Below, piece after piece: positions 7,415-14,368 of a stretch of 16,295 bases of DNA. The DNA lies in the NCBI RefSeq assembly GCF_000297435.1, contig NZ_CAIP01000046.1, forward strand, positions 1 through 16,295, in the 5' to 3' direction. This DNA is from Microcystis sp. T1-4 (GTDB lineage: Bacteria; Cyanobacteriota; Cyanobacteriia; Cyanobacteriales; Microcystaceae). The position numbers were made by a program, and so were the translations under genes. Each line of letters begins with the position of its first letter. Position 1 is the first letter of the stretch. A model generated the notes under the pieces. The model did not search any database. It was not told where the DNA came from and worked only from the letters and a program-made list of their open reading frames with translations.

Positions 7415-8839
7415 ATGAAAAAGATCGTAGGAATAACCATACTTTTGCTGGCACTGGGATTCAATTGCGGAGTTGCCCCAGTTTTTGCGGAAACCATCGC
7501 CGCCGCTCCCCCCAATCCGATTAGTGCTGGAGATACCGCTTGGATGCTGATCTCGTCGGCTTTAGTTTTATTAATGACCCCCGGACTGGCTTTTTTTTAT
7601 GGGGGTTTAGTGCGTTCGCGTAACGTCCTCAACACCATGATGATGAGTTTGGTGGCCATGGGCGTCATCGGTGTAACTTGGGTGCTGTGGGGTTATAGTC
7701 TCGCTTTCGATGTCACCCCGGGTAAAAGTGGTTTTGGCGAGGGAATTGAAGCTTTGATCGGGGGACTAGATTGGATTTTTCTTAACGGTGTCACCGCCGC
7801 CGCACCTGACAATATCGGTTATGCACCCACCGTTCCCCATCAAGTGTTTATGGTCTATCAGATGATGTTTGCGATCATCACCCCGGCTTTAATTTCGGGG
7901 GCGATCGTAGAACGGGTCAACTTTAAAGCCTATTTTTGGTTTTTACTGCTTTGGTCCACTTTTATCTATTCTCCCCTAGCTCACTGGGTTTGGGGTAAGG
8001 GTTGGTTGGCTGCCACCGGGGCGCTGGATTTCGCCGGTGGAACCGTTGTTCACATTAGTTCCGGGATTTCCGCACTGGTGGCCGCTTGGGTGATTGGCCC
8101 GCGTCGCAGTTTTGGCACCCAAACCTACGCACCCCATAATGTGCCTTTTGTTCTCCTAGGTATCGGTTTACTCTGGTTCGGTTGGTTTGGTTTTAATGGG
8201 GGTAGTGCGCTTTCCTCTAGTTCCCTAGCCACGACAGCTTTTGTTAATACCAGTATCGCAGCTTCGGCTGGTGGTTTGACATGGATGCTTATAGAATGGA
8301 TTTTACGGGCTAAACCGACGGCGATCGGCATTGCTAGTGGATTTTTAGGGGGATTAGTCGGTATAACTCCGGCTGCCGGCTATGTGCTGCCGATTGGGGC
8401 GATTCTCATTGGTTCGATCACTGCCCTTACCTGTTTTTTTGCGGTTAGTCTCCGGGCAAAATTGCGCTTTGATGATTCTTTGGATACCTATCCCGTCCAT
8501 GGTGTCGGCGGAACGATAGGGGCGCTGCTTACGGGGCTTTTTGCCACAAAAGCGGTTAATTCAGCCGGAAATGATGGTTTATTTTTTGGGAATCCGGGGT
8601 TACTGTGGACGCAATTTGTTGGCGTTGCCGCTACTTATATCTTTGCTGCCGTCGGTACTTTTGTCATCCTGAAAGTTCTCAGTTTATTTATGGACTTGCG
8701 GGTTAAACCGAATACGGAAGCAGAAGGGTTAGATGTGCCTCAACACGGAGAGGAAGCCTACGGACAGGAATTCGAGTTTGGTAACAGCTTTTCCTACCAA
8801 GAAAATCCTGCTGCCACAAATCCGCAAGAAAATTATTAG
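7415..8839 (+). CDS. amt: Ammonium transporter, Amt family (second of pair, AmtB-like)
   Basis: A 474-residue ammonium transporter. An N-terminal signal peptide (KKIVGITILLLALGFNCG, cleavage likely after PVFA) precedes the membrane core, which opens with GDTAWMLISSALVLLMTPGL and AFFYGGLVRSRNVLN. That is the AmtB-type signature, distinct from the upstream paralogue. The twin pore histidines are H190 (LAHWVWG) and H362 (YPVHGVGG). The C-terminal tail carries NTEAEGLDVPQHGEEAYG, the conserved PII-contact region. I use the ATG at 7415 because it gives a clean signal peptide; the frame also runs back to a TTG at 7331. The gene lies 175 bp after the first amt on the same strand and may be partly co-transcribed from the NtcA promoter. 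No glnB/glnK gene is adjacent. Confidence 0.95.
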   Translation: MKKIVGITILLLALGFNCGVAPVFAETIAAAPPNPISAGDTAWMLISSALVLLMTPGLAFFYGGLVRSRNVLNTMMMSLVAMGVIGVTWVLWGYSLAFDVTPGKSGFGEGIEALIGGLDWIFLNGVTAAAPDNIGYAPTVPHQVFMVYQMMFAIITPALISGAIVERVNFKAYFWFLLLWSTFIYSPLAHWVWGKGWLAATGALDFAGGTVVHISSGISALVAAWVIGPRRSFGTQTYAPHNVPFVLLGIGLLWFGWFGFNGGSALSSSSLATTAFVNTSIAASAGGLTWMLIEWILRAKPTAIGIASGFLGGLVGITPAAGYVLPIGAILIGSITALTCFFAVSLRAKLRFDDSLDTYPVHGVGGTIGALLTGLFATKAVNSAGNDGLFFGNPGLLWTQFVGVAATYIFAAVGTFVILKVLSLFMDLRVKPNTEAEGLDVPQHGEEAYGQEFEFGNSFSYQENPAATNPQENY

Positions 8840-8866
8840 CAATTCAATCGGCTATCGGTGCGGCTA

Positions 8867-8890
8867 ACAGAGGCGAAATTTCGTCTCTGT
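8867..8890. terminator. 24-bp palindrome after the amt pair
   Basis: ACAGAGGCGAAAT pairs with ATTTCGTCTCTGT, with one G-T wobble in the palindrome. It lies 28 bp after the second amt stop and between convergent units, the amt pair and the decayed hydrolase. No T-run follows, so if it terminates transcription it is not a classical intrinsic terminator. Confidence 0.35.
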
Positions 8891-8930
8891 GAAACTTGGC
8901 CGAACATGGGCAAGACAGCCAAAAATTAGC

Positions 8931-8950
8931 GATTCTTGCCAGCAAGAATC
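8931..8950. repeat. Tight hairpin GATTCTTGC-CA-GCAAGAATC
   Basis: A perfect 9-bp inverted repeat with a 2-base centre lies about 90 bp beyond the second amt gene. The rest of the 8840-9130 gap shows only a loose ACAGGAG/CTCCTGT pair (about 9030-9088) and no recognisable gene. Confidence 0.5.
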
Positions 8951-9130
8951 AAGAAATTTGTAGGCCAGCTAACTCAGCAATTGTATAGGTGGAGCTGCCT
9001 TTAATAAGTATCTTAGGTTCAAGATTCTAACAGGAGCATAATTTTGTCAAAGTGAAAACCTAATTAGCTAAGGATTTCCCTCCTGTCTTCAGGCTCCTAA
9101 CTCGGAGAATTTGGTCGTCAATCTCTTTAC

Positions 9131-9963
9131 TTAGCCAAGAAAATCCTCGATCTCCTGTGCCGTCTCTTCCGGTGCTTCTTCCGGTAAAAAATGACCACTG
9201 GCGATCGCTTGTCCGGTGACTTGATTAGCTCGCTGCTGCCAAAGAGCGATAGATCGTATTGACGAGCAATGAAACCTTTTTTTCCCCAAAGAACCAAGAG
9301 GGGAGAGGAAATTTTCCGTTCTAAATCCTGACGATCATGCTCTAAATCGATGGTAGCGGCGGCCCGATCATCGGCACAGGTGGCGGTTATCGTGCTTAAA
9401 TCTCGAAAACAACAAAGCTTCCTCTGTAAAAGCGCTAAAATCTCGCCCCCAACTTTGCCAGCAATGTTGCAGATAATAATCGGGATTAGCGGCGATCAGG
9501 GTTTCGGGAAAAGGGGAAGGCTGAATCAAGAAGAACCAATGATAGTAGGCAGTGGCAAAAGTTTGCTCTGTAGCCTCGTACATCGCCAGCGTTGAGGCTA
9601 TATCGAGTAAAACGATTTTTTTACCTTTTCGGGGAAATCGAGGGCGAGATGGTAAAAAACTTGCGCCCCTCGATCATGACCGATCAGATAAAACTCCTGA
9701 TAACCCAATTTTTCCATCAGCAACACCTGATCGAGGGCCATCACCCGCTTGCAATAATTGCTAGAATCCTCTAGGGGTAAGGGTTTATCGCCATCCCCGT
9801 AGCGGCGCAGATCCGTGGCGATCACCGTAAAATTAGCCGCTAATCGGGGGGCGATTTTATGCCACATTTGATGAGTTTGGGGATAACCATGGAGCAAAAG
9901 CAGCGGAAAACCGCGCCCACCTTTGACACCATTGATAGTAATGCCATTAATACTAAATCCGTT
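9131..9963 (-). pseudogene. Decayed alpha/beta hydrolase (haloacetate dehalogenase-like)
   Basis: Translated on the minus strand in shifting frames, the region reads as one alpha/beta-hydrolase fold protein resembling fluoro/haloacetate dehalogenases and epoxide hydrolases. It has INGITINGVKGG at the N-terminus, the oxyanion motif LLLLHGYPQTH, the nucleophile elbow GHDRGAQ (Asp nucleophile), cap-region motif AYYHWFFLIQPSPFPETLI, AAATIDLEHDR, and the C-terminal catalytic-His motif SGHFLPEEAPEE, ending IEDFLG. Three frame changes interrupt it. One is at an A7 run (T7 at 9616-9622 on the plus strand) where one more A restores KKIVLLDIAS; the others are near 9411-9420 and near 9250-9262. There is no in-frame ATG, and a TAG lies just upstream of the homology, where a 105-bp repeat-like insert begins. 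The protein family is secure; that the gene is dead is very likely, unless the sequence has several errors. Confidence 0.85.
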
Positions 9964-10055
9964 GAGTATAGGCTACTTATCAGGACAGGCAAAAGGCAAT
10001 AGGCAAGAGGCAAAAGGGGGAATAAATAATCAGTCTTTAATAACTGGATTTAGTA
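9951..10055. mobile_element. MITE-like insert truncating the hydrolase 5' end
   Basis: TACTAAATCC (9951-9960) and GGATTTAGTA (10046-10055) are perfect 10-bp inverted repeats bounding 105 bp. The interior has four AGGCAAA-type heptamers (9987-10014) and no open frame. Its left end coincides with the point where hydrolase homology stops and the start codon is missing, which fits an insertion or repeat expansion there. Target-site duplications are not clear, so mobility is an inference. Confidence 0.4.
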
Positions 10056-10405
10056 TAACTTCTAGCTGAAATTTCCGAAAATTTGTCAGCATTTGGCTCT
10101 CCCAGGTTTGGTGGGTAAAATGTATTCTAGGATACAGTCCTGCTGGCGAGTGAGTGGAACGAACCACAAAGACACAAAGGACACAAAGATTGATCGATCA
10201 TATTGTAAGTTAAACTGATCACACAGAACCTAGAAGAGCCAGCATTTTTGCTTCCTGTCACCTGAGGGGGAGATAATTGCATCATCCGGCAAAAGTGGCC
10301 CAATCAGTAAAGTTTTTTCACTATAGTTCCTCAAGCCCCTGTTTTTCTGATAGATTAAAATCATTGGGTTGCTCAAAAATCAACGAGTTAAGCAGTAATT
10401 TGATT
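10056..10405. other. Gene-free stretch before the deacetylase-like gene
   Basis: This holds an NtcA-like palindrome GTATTCTAGGATAC (10122-10135) without a suitably spaced -10, and three CACAAAG words (10165-10171, 10173-10179, 10182-10188) typical of short dispersed repeats. The deacetylase frame extends back to a TTG at 10277, but the extra 43 residues do not look like family sequence. No RNA gene is recognised. Confidence 0.5.
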
Positions 10406-11323
10406 ATGATCTCGATTATCTATTCCGAGGAATTTCTCGATCACGATACAGGTATTTACCATCCCGAAAAAGCGGCGCGTTTAACGGCAATTGTCGAGGC
10501 TTTAAAACAAACAAAATGGCAGTCAAAATTAACATGGCATTTACCGACACCGCTCGAAATTCGCGACGAAGTAATTCCTTTGATTAAACAAGTTCATAAT
10601 CAAGATTATGTTGATAGATTGCGGCGAATTTGTCAACGGGGTGGGGGAAGATTGGATGCCGATACTCCCGTTTCTGCCCGTAGTTACGATGTGGCGTTAC
10701 TAGCGGTTAGTGGCTGGTTAGATGGAGTCGATCGAGTCTTATCCACCGGCGATCCTGCCTTTATTTTAGCCCGTCCACCCGGACATCATGCCACTTCTAA
10801 TTATGGCATGGGTTTCTGTCTGTTTTCTAATGCTGCTATTGCCGCTTATTATGCTTTAGAAAACAAAAGAGTGCAAAAAGTAGCGATTCTCGATTGGGAC
10901 GTACATCACGGCAATGGCACCCAGGATATAGTCGAAAATCATCCCCAGATTGCCTATTGCTCCCTCCATCAATTCCCCTTCTATCCCGGCACGGGAGAAG
11001 CGAGAGAAAAAGGGGAGTTTAATAATGTTTTGAATATTCCCTTATCGGCGGGAAGTACGATTAAAGATTATCAAGAACATTTTGAGGGGCAAGTCATACC
11101 TTTTCTGAAAAATTTTCAACCGGATTTAGTGATTGTTAGTGCTGGATATGATGCCAATCAAGCGGATCCTCTGGCGGGAATTTGTTTACACCCACAGGAT
11201 TATGGAATTTTAACCAAATACCTCTTAACTCTCAATAAACCGCTACTTTTCGGCTTAGAAGGTGGTTATGATTTAGAAACTTTAGCGGCTTCCGTCGTCG
11301 CCACCTTAGAAGCTTTGCTCTGA
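10406..11323 (+). CDS. Histone deacetylase/acetoin utilisation family deacetylase
   Basis: A zinc-dependent amidohydrolase of the arginase/deacetylase fold, 305 residues, the size usual for bacterial class II HDAC-like proteins. All key residues are visible: the paired histidines H127-H128 (RPPGHHA), zinc ligands D165 and H167 (ILDWDVHHGNGTQ) and D249 (SAGYDAN), and the catalytic tyrosine Y288 (LEGGYDL). The N-terminal DHDTGIYHPEKAARL is also characteristic. Bacterial members deacetylate polyamines, acetyl-lysine or small amides; the substrate here cannot be told. I chose the ATG at 10406 because MISIIYSEEF is where family similarity begins. It lies on the same strand as bciB, 115 bp upstream of it, but a shared operon is not evident. 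Confidence 0.92.
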   Translation: MISIIYSEEFLDHDTGIYHPEKAARLTAIVEALKQTKWQSKLTWHLPTPLEIRDEVIPLIKQVHNQDYVDRLRRICQRGGGRLDADTPVSARSYDVALLAVSGWLDGVDRVLSTGDPAFILARPPGHHATSNYGMGFCLFSNAAIAAYYALENKRVQKVAILDWDVHHGNGTQDIVENHPQIAYCSLHQFPFYPGTGEAREKGEFNNVLNIPLSAGSTIKDYQEHFEGQVIPFLKNFQPDLVIVSAGYDANQADPLAGICLHPQDYGILTKYLLTLNKPLLFGLEGGYDLETLAASVVATLEALL

Positions 11324-11438
11324 TCCTATTCCGGGTAATCGTTACATTTCTTTAAAAAGATTGGTAACAAAGCGATCTAATGCGGTAAGGTAAACGATCG
11401 ATAGAAAAAAACCCTTGACCTAGTTGCCTTTTAAGATT

Positions 11439-12632
11439 ATGAACTCGCTTGCGCCACACCTAAAAGCCAAAGCCCTCAAACCCAATAGTCGTCGTCCTGC
11501 CAAAGAATTGTGTAGCGAGTGCGGACTTTGTGACACTTATTATATTCACTACGTTAAAGAAGCTTGTGCTTTTCTCAATCAACAAATTGCCGATTTAGAA
11601 GCAGCAGCACACGGCAAAAGTCGCGACTTAAATCAGGAAAATGATCTCTATTTTGGCGTTCATCAAGAGATGATGGCTGCCAAGAAAAAACAAGCTATCC
11701 CAGGGGCGCAATGGACAGGAATCGTCAGCACAATTGCCTGTGAAATGCTCAATCGTGGTTTAGTAGAAGGGGTGGTTTGTGTGCAGAATACCGCCGAGGA
11801 TCGCTTTCAACCGCAGCCGATTCTCGCTCGTACCACGGAAGAAATTCTCGCCGCTAAAGTCAATAAACCGACTCTTTCTCCCAATTTATCAGTCCTAGAA
11901 GAAATTGAAAAATCGGGCATGAAACGGTTATTAGTTATCGGAGTTGGTTGTCAAATTCAAGCCCTAAGAGCAGTAGAAAAAAAATTAGGCTTAGAAAAGT
12001 TATATGTCTTAGGAACTCCCTGCGTCGATAATGTCACCCGCTCAGGGCTGCAAAAGTTTCTAGAAACTACCAGTCGTTCCCCAGAAACTGTGGTTCACTA
12101 CGAATTTATGCAGGATTTTCGGGTACACTTTAAACACGAAAATGGCTCCATCGAAATGGTTCCTTTTTTTGGCTTAAAAACTAATAAATTAAAAGATGTT
12201 TTTGCCCCTTCCTGTATGACTTGTTTTGATTATGTTAACTCCCTTGCCGATTTGGTTGTGGGCTATATGGGCGCACCTTTTGGCTGGCAATGGATTATGG
12301 TTCGTAATGATACGGGCAAGGAAATGTTAGAGTTAGTTAAAGATCAATTAGATACCCAAGATGTTATGTCTAGTGGTGATAGAAAACAGGCGGTACAAAA
12401 TAGCATTCCTGCCTACGATAAAGGTGTAACCTTGCCGATGTGGGCGGCAAAAATGATGGGAGTAGTAATTGAAAAAATCGGGCCTAAAGGGTTAGAATAT
12501 GCTCGCTTTTCCATCGATTCTCACTTTACCCGTAATTACCTTTATGTTAAACGTAATTATCCTGAAAAATTAGCGGCTCATGTTCCTGAATATGCTAAAA
12601 AGATTGTGGAACAGTATAAATTGCCCGATTAA
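11439..12632 (+). CDS. bciB: Divinyl (proto)chlorophyllide a 8-vinyl reductase, BciB type
   Basis: A 397-residue member of the FrhB family (coenzyme F420 hydrogenase beta subunit). In cyanobacteria the orthologue (slr1923 in Synechocystis, as I recall it) reduces the 8-vinyl group of divinyl chlorophyll precursors using reduced ferredoxin, a late step of chlorophyll a synthesis. Iron-sulphur cysteines are visible at the N-terminus as CSECGLC (C25, C28, C31) with C43 (KEACAF). Further cysteines occur in VGVGCQIQAL, GTPCVDN and PSCMTCFDY. The flavin-binding FrhB core follows, with VVGYMGAPFGWQW. The start is the ATG at 11439; a TTG at 11424 is in frame but unlikely. HCAR (7-hydroxymethyl chlorophyll a reductase) is a homologue, but cyanobacteria generally use this protein as the 8-vinyl reductase. 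Confidence 0.9.
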   Translation: MNSLAPHLKAKALKPNSRRPAKELCSECGLCDTYYIHYVKEACAFLNQQIADLEAAAHGKSRDLNQENDLYFGVHQEMMAAKKKQAIPGAQWTGIVSTIACEMLNRGLVEGVVCVQNTAEDRFQPQPILARTTEEILAAKVNKPTLSPNLSVLEEIEKSGMKRLLVIGVGCQIQALRAVEKKLGLEKLYVLGTPCVDNVTRSGLQKFLETTSRSPETVVHYEFMQDFRVHFKHENGSIEMVPFFGLKTNKLKDVFAPSCMTCFDYVNSLADLVVGYMGAPFGWQWIMVRNDTGKEMLELVKDQLDTQDVMSSGDRKQAVQNSIPAYDKGVTLPMWAAKMMGVVIEKIGPKGLEYARFSIDSHFTRNYLYVKRNYPEKLAAHVPEYAKKIVEQYKLPD

Positions 12633-12650
12633 TTAGGGTATGCTGAAAAA

Positions 12651-12723
12651 GTAGGGGCGCAACATTCGGATAGGAAATCTACGGTTTCAGCCATAGGTTA
12701 TCCCCCGAATGCTTCGCCCCTTC
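12651..12723. repeat. MITE-like palindrome (GTAGGGGCG ... CGCCCCTTC)
   Basis: The ends GTAGGGGCGCAACATTCGG and CCGAATGCTTCGCCCCTTC are 19-base inverted repeats with 16 matches, around a 35-bp interior with no frame. It begins 18 bp after the bciB stop and could fold as a 3' stem of its mRNA. Dispersed hairpins with GTAGGGGCGAAGCATTCGG-type arms are common in cyanobacteria. It marks the left edge of the repeat-rich TA island. Confidence 0.7.
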
Positions 12724-12735
12724 TTCGACAATCTC

Positions 12736-12833
12736 TTATCAGTTATCAGTTATCAGTTATCAGTTATCAGTTATCAGTTATCAGTTATCAGTTATCAGTT
12801 ATCAGTTATCAGTTATCAGCTATCAGTGAGCAG
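12736..12833. repeat. Tandem TTATCAG array, 14 units
   Basis: Twelve perfect TTATCAG units (12736-12819) are followed by CTATCAG and TGAGCAG variants. A longer version of the array seen at 1605-1632, in the same orientation. There are no spacers, so it is not a CRISPR array. Copy number is probably variable between strains. Confidence 0.9.
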
Positions 12834-12836
12834 TGG

Positions 12837-12876
12837 TTAATTCAATCATAGTCAATGATAGGTGATGGGTTACGAC
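12837..12876. repeat. Dispersed 40-bp unit, copy 1
   Basis: TTAATTCAATCATAGTCAAT and the following GATAGGTGATGGGTTACGAC recur at 14129-14166 and 15299-15340, each time upstream of a copy of the promoter-bearing repeat. Only four bases separate it from the promoter repeat here; about 50 bp lie between them at the other two places. Confidence 0.7.
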
Positions 12877-12880
12877 TAAA

Positions 12881-12976
12881 TCTGGATGTTGTCAAAATTT
12901 ATCTTGACAAAAGCCTCTTGACATGATACTATATTCATAGTGGAAAATCCTTGCGCCTACAGACCCTATTTTCAAG
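12881..12976 (+). promoter_or_regulatory. Promoter-bearing repeat, copy 1, driving hicBA
   Basis: One of four direct copies of a repeat of about 100 bp beginning TCTGGATGTTG. It contains TTGACA (12904-12909), a 17-bp spacer ending in TGA, and TACTAT (12927-12932). This is a near-perfect sigma70 -35 with an extended -10. The expected transcription start is about 7 bp downstream, at or next to a GTG codon at 12940. The hicB start is about 100 bp downstream on the same strand, so this is probably the operon promoter. Confidence 0.75.
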
Positions 12977-13029
12977 TCTCAATAATCGCCAATAAAAGCT
13001 TAGATAGCGATAATTTTTTTAAGGATTGA
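12940..13029 (+). CDS. Candidate leader mini-ORF upstream of hicB
   Basis: A 29-codon frame starting GTG 7 bp after the -10 box, so it would be leaderless or nearly so. It begins (V/M)ENPCAYRPYF, the same opening found at the three other repeat copies, and then diverges. Its TGA at 13027-13029 lies 5 bp before the hicB ATG, and the hicB ribosome-binding site AAGGA overlaps its last codons, so translational coupling is possible. Against it: no ribosome-binding site, GTG here where the other copies have ATG, and small size. It could equally be a non-coding leader. Confidence 0.3.
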   Translation: MENPCAYRPYFQVSIIANKSLDSDNFFKD

Positions 13030-13034
13030 GAACC

Positions 13035-13247
13035 ATGAACTATCAAAGAGAGTTTTATGTTGTCATTGAACGAGATGAGGATGGATATTATGTTGGGGAA
13101 GTTCCTCAACTTCGGGGTTGTTACAGTCAAGGGGAAACGATTGATGAATTGATGAAGAATATCAGGGAAGTGATTGAACTTTGCTTGGAAGATGACAATC
13201 CGGAAGATGTGTCGAAGTTTGTTGGAATTGAAAAGGTGTCTATCTGA
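13035..13247 (+). CDS. hicB: HicB family antitoxin
   Basis: A 70-residue antitoxin of a type II HicAB system. The HicB fold (partial RNase H-like) is visible in FYVVIERDEDGYYVGEVPQL, then GCYSQGETIDELMKNIREVI, the standard hallmarks. It neutralises HicA and in full-length families autoregulates the operon; this short form ends soon after the core and has no obvious DNA-binding tail. The ATG at 13035 has AAGGA 9 bases upstream; an in-frame TTG at 13026 overlaps that ribosome-binding site. The stop overlaps the hicA start by one base (TGATG). The gene order hicB-hicA is the reverse of many proteobacterial loci but usual in cyanobacteria. Confidence 0.93.
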   Translation: MNYQREFYVVIERDEDGYYVGEVPQLRGCYSQGETIDELMKNIREVIELCLEDDNPEDVSKFVGIEKVSI

Positions 13248-13471
13248 TGCCAAAATTACCGATATTAACCGGTGATGAAGTTATCAAAGCTTTAACGAGA
13301 ATAGGGTTTCAATCTATCCGACAAAAAGGAAGTCATCTGCGCTTAAAACATGAAGATGGAAGAGTTGTCACCGTACCGGTTCATCGGGGGAAAACTGTCG
13401 GGAAAGGATTACTCCTAAAAATTTTACGCGATGCTGAACTGACACAAGAAGAATTTATTCGTCTGCTGTAA
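13247..13471 (+). CDS. hicA: HicA mRNA interferase toxin
   Basis: A 74-residue toxin with a double-stranded-RNA-binding-like fold that cleaves mRNAs. The catalytic histidine is H30 in IRQKGSHLRL, followed by the conserved VTVPVHRGKTVGKGLLLKIL segment. Full length for the family, with no disruption, so the module looks functional. The start shares one base with the hicB stop, indicating translational coupling. A second copy of the promoter-bearing repeat starts 30 bp after the stop. Confidence 0.95.
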   Translation: MPKLPILTGDEVIKALTRIGFQSIRQKGSHLRLKHEDGRVVTVPVHRGKTVGKGLLLKILRDAELTQEEFIRLL

Positions 13472-13500
13472 TTCCCATCTTGATTTAAGCTTCATGTCCC

Positions 13501-13603
13501 CGTTTTTCTGGATGTTGTTAAATTTTCTCTTGACAAAGGCGACTTGACATGATATTATATATATAATGGAAAATCCGTGCGCTTGCAAACCCTAGTTTTC
13601 AAG
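13501..13603 (+). repeat. Promoter-bearing repeat, copy 2
   Basis: Same element as at 12881: TTGACA (13530-13535), 17-bp spacer ending TGA, TATTAT (13553-13558), then 7 bp and ATG (13566). The mini-ORF here is cut short, MENPCACKP then TAG at 13593-13595. Downstream on this strand lies the antisense side of a toxin fossil and its antitoxin, so a transcript would run antisense to that operon. Confidence 0.75.
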
Positions 13604-13620
13604 AATTTTCAAGGTCTAGT

Positions 13621-13746
13621 TTATTCGCCATAATGGGTTTTAGCACGATGAATATAGATTAACTTTTGTTCATCATCAGTCTAAACTTTGATTGGAATAA
13701 TTGAATGAATACTATGATTGTGTTGTATGCTGACTTCATAAACCAT
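13621..13746 (-). pseudogene. Fossil RelE/ParE-like toxin gene
   Basis: Directly after the antitoxin, ATG overlaps its stop as TAATG, the coupling expected for a TA toxin. The 42-codon frame reads MVYEVSIQHN at the start and TDDEQKLIYIHRAKTHYGE at the end, resembling the N- and C-termini of RelE/ParE/YoeB-type toxins (about 80-95 residues). The middle is missing and an in-frame TAG is codon 22. Both ends are still in one frame, so this looks like an internal deletion plus a nonsense change. The family assignment rests on short motifs and is tentative. Confidence 0.5.
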
Positions 13747-14009
13747 TAATCAATGTCTCCCAAGACTTCCTCAAGAGAATAGGTTTCATTTTCATTAATT
13801 TGCTGTAGAGATAGTTGTAAGCTTTCTCTTAAATCGGGAATAGAGAGTAATTCGATAGTTTCTTGTAAACTTTCATAGTTTTTTTGGGAAATCAAAATTA
13901 CAGAATCCTCCTGATTCTCAATGGCATAAATTTTGTTATCTTCTGTAACCGATTTAACGAGACTGGGTAAATCGGTTTGAGCATCGGCGATTTTAATTTT
14001 TTTGATCAT
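13746..14009 (-). CDS. Phd/YefM-like antitoxin (orphaned)
   Basis: An 87-residue protein opening MIKKIKIADAQTDLPSLVKS and continuing NKIYAIENQEDSVILISQKNYESLQETIEL, split here by a few residues. This is the Phd/YefM N-terminal DNA-binding fold followed by an acidic toxin-binding tail rich in Gln, Asn and Glu. The ATG at 14009 has AGGA about 7 bases upstream. Its partner toxin survives only as a fragment starting at its stop codon, so it is an orphan antitoxin that might still repress its own promoter or neutralise related toxins encoded elsewhere. Confidence 0.8.
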   Translation of the reverse strand: MIKKIKIADAQTDLPSLVKSVTEDNKIYAIENQEDSVILISQKNYESLQETIELLSIPDLRESLQLSLQQINENETYSLEEVLGDID

Positions 14010-14126
14010 AATTAATCCTTTTTTTGATGATGAAATAATAAAAATTATTGTAGGGATTTAACAATCTCTCCTAATCACAGTCCAGACAGCATCCTCCTAT
14101 AATTATCCATCATTGTAGTCATCAGT

Positions 14127-14166
14127 GATTAATTCAATCATAGTCGATGATTAGGTGGTGCGTTAC
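14127..14166. repeat. Dispersed 40-bp unit, copy 2
   Basis: GATTAATTCAATCATAGTCG and the following 20 bases match the unit at 12837 and 15298 with a few changes, ending GTGGTGCGTTAC. It lies in the 332-bp gap between the orphan antitoxin and the TPR fragment, which is otherwise filled by a palindrome and the third promoter-bearing repeat. Confidence 0.7.
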
Positions 14167-14182
14167 TGGACTAGGTAATAGG

Positions 14183-14212
14183 TGTAGGGGTAATTCATGA
14201 ATTACCCCTACA
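14183..14212. repeat. Perfect 30-bp palindrome
   Basis: TGTAGGGGTAATTCA followed by its exact reverse complement, with no loop. It lies within the spacer between the 40-bp unit and copy 3 of the promoter-bearing repeat. GTAGGGG...CCCCTAC palindromes are frequent dispersed hairpins in cyanobacterial genomes. Confidence 0.85.
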
Positions 14213-14216
14213 ATAA

Positions 14217-14320
14217 CGTTTTTCTGGATGTTGTTAAATTCTCTCTTGACAAAGGCGACTTGACATGATACTATATTCATAATGGAAAATCCGTGCGCCT
14301 ACAGACCATATTTTCCAAAG
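14217..14320 (+). repeat. Promoter-bearing repeat, copy 3
   Basis: CGTTTTTCTGGATG start, TTGACA (14246-14251), 17-bp spacer ending TGA, TACTAT (14269-14274), 7 bp, ATG (14282). Similarity to copy 4 continues well beyond the element, through the TPR fragment to about 14520. A transcript would be antisense to the TPR fragment and to the 3' end of the neighbouring PIN toxin gene. Confidence 0.75.
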
Positions 14321-14368
14321 CATTCAAACTCTATCTTAATTCTACTTGCCAGAGTTGGGACAACATAG
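14282..14368 (+). CDS. Candidate leaderless mini-ORF MENPCAYRPYF, copy 3
   Basis: A 28-codon frame starting ATG 7 bp after the -10 box of the repeat. It reads MENPCAYRPYFPKHSNS and ends in a short hydrophobic stretch before GTT and TAG. It differs from copy 4 by one residue (Y for S at position 10). The second half is antisense to the TPR fragment, so its sequence is partly dictated by that strand. Coding is unproven. Confidence 0.25.
   Translation: MENPCAYRPYFPKHSNSILILLARVGTT

Noticed and set aside
6973..7515. Short ORFs overlapping the amt genes
   Set aside because: They overlap intact transporter genes in other frames and have no recognisable features.
9350..9774. Several plus-strand ORFs of 60-81 codons
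   Set aside because: They lie opposite the hydrolase remnant, whose motifs are clearly on the minus strand.
10277..10405. N-terminal extension of the deacetylase-like protein from a TTG
   Set aside because: The 43 extra residues do not match the family, and the ATG at 10406 begins right at the conserved N-terminus.
12736..12833. Tandem array resembling a CRISPR
   Set aside because: Units are 7 bp with no spacers and no cas genes nearby; it is a simple heptamer repeat.
12972..13253. Minus-strand ORF opposite hicB
   Set aside because: It is a shadow of the well-recognised hicB gene, with no domain signature of its own.
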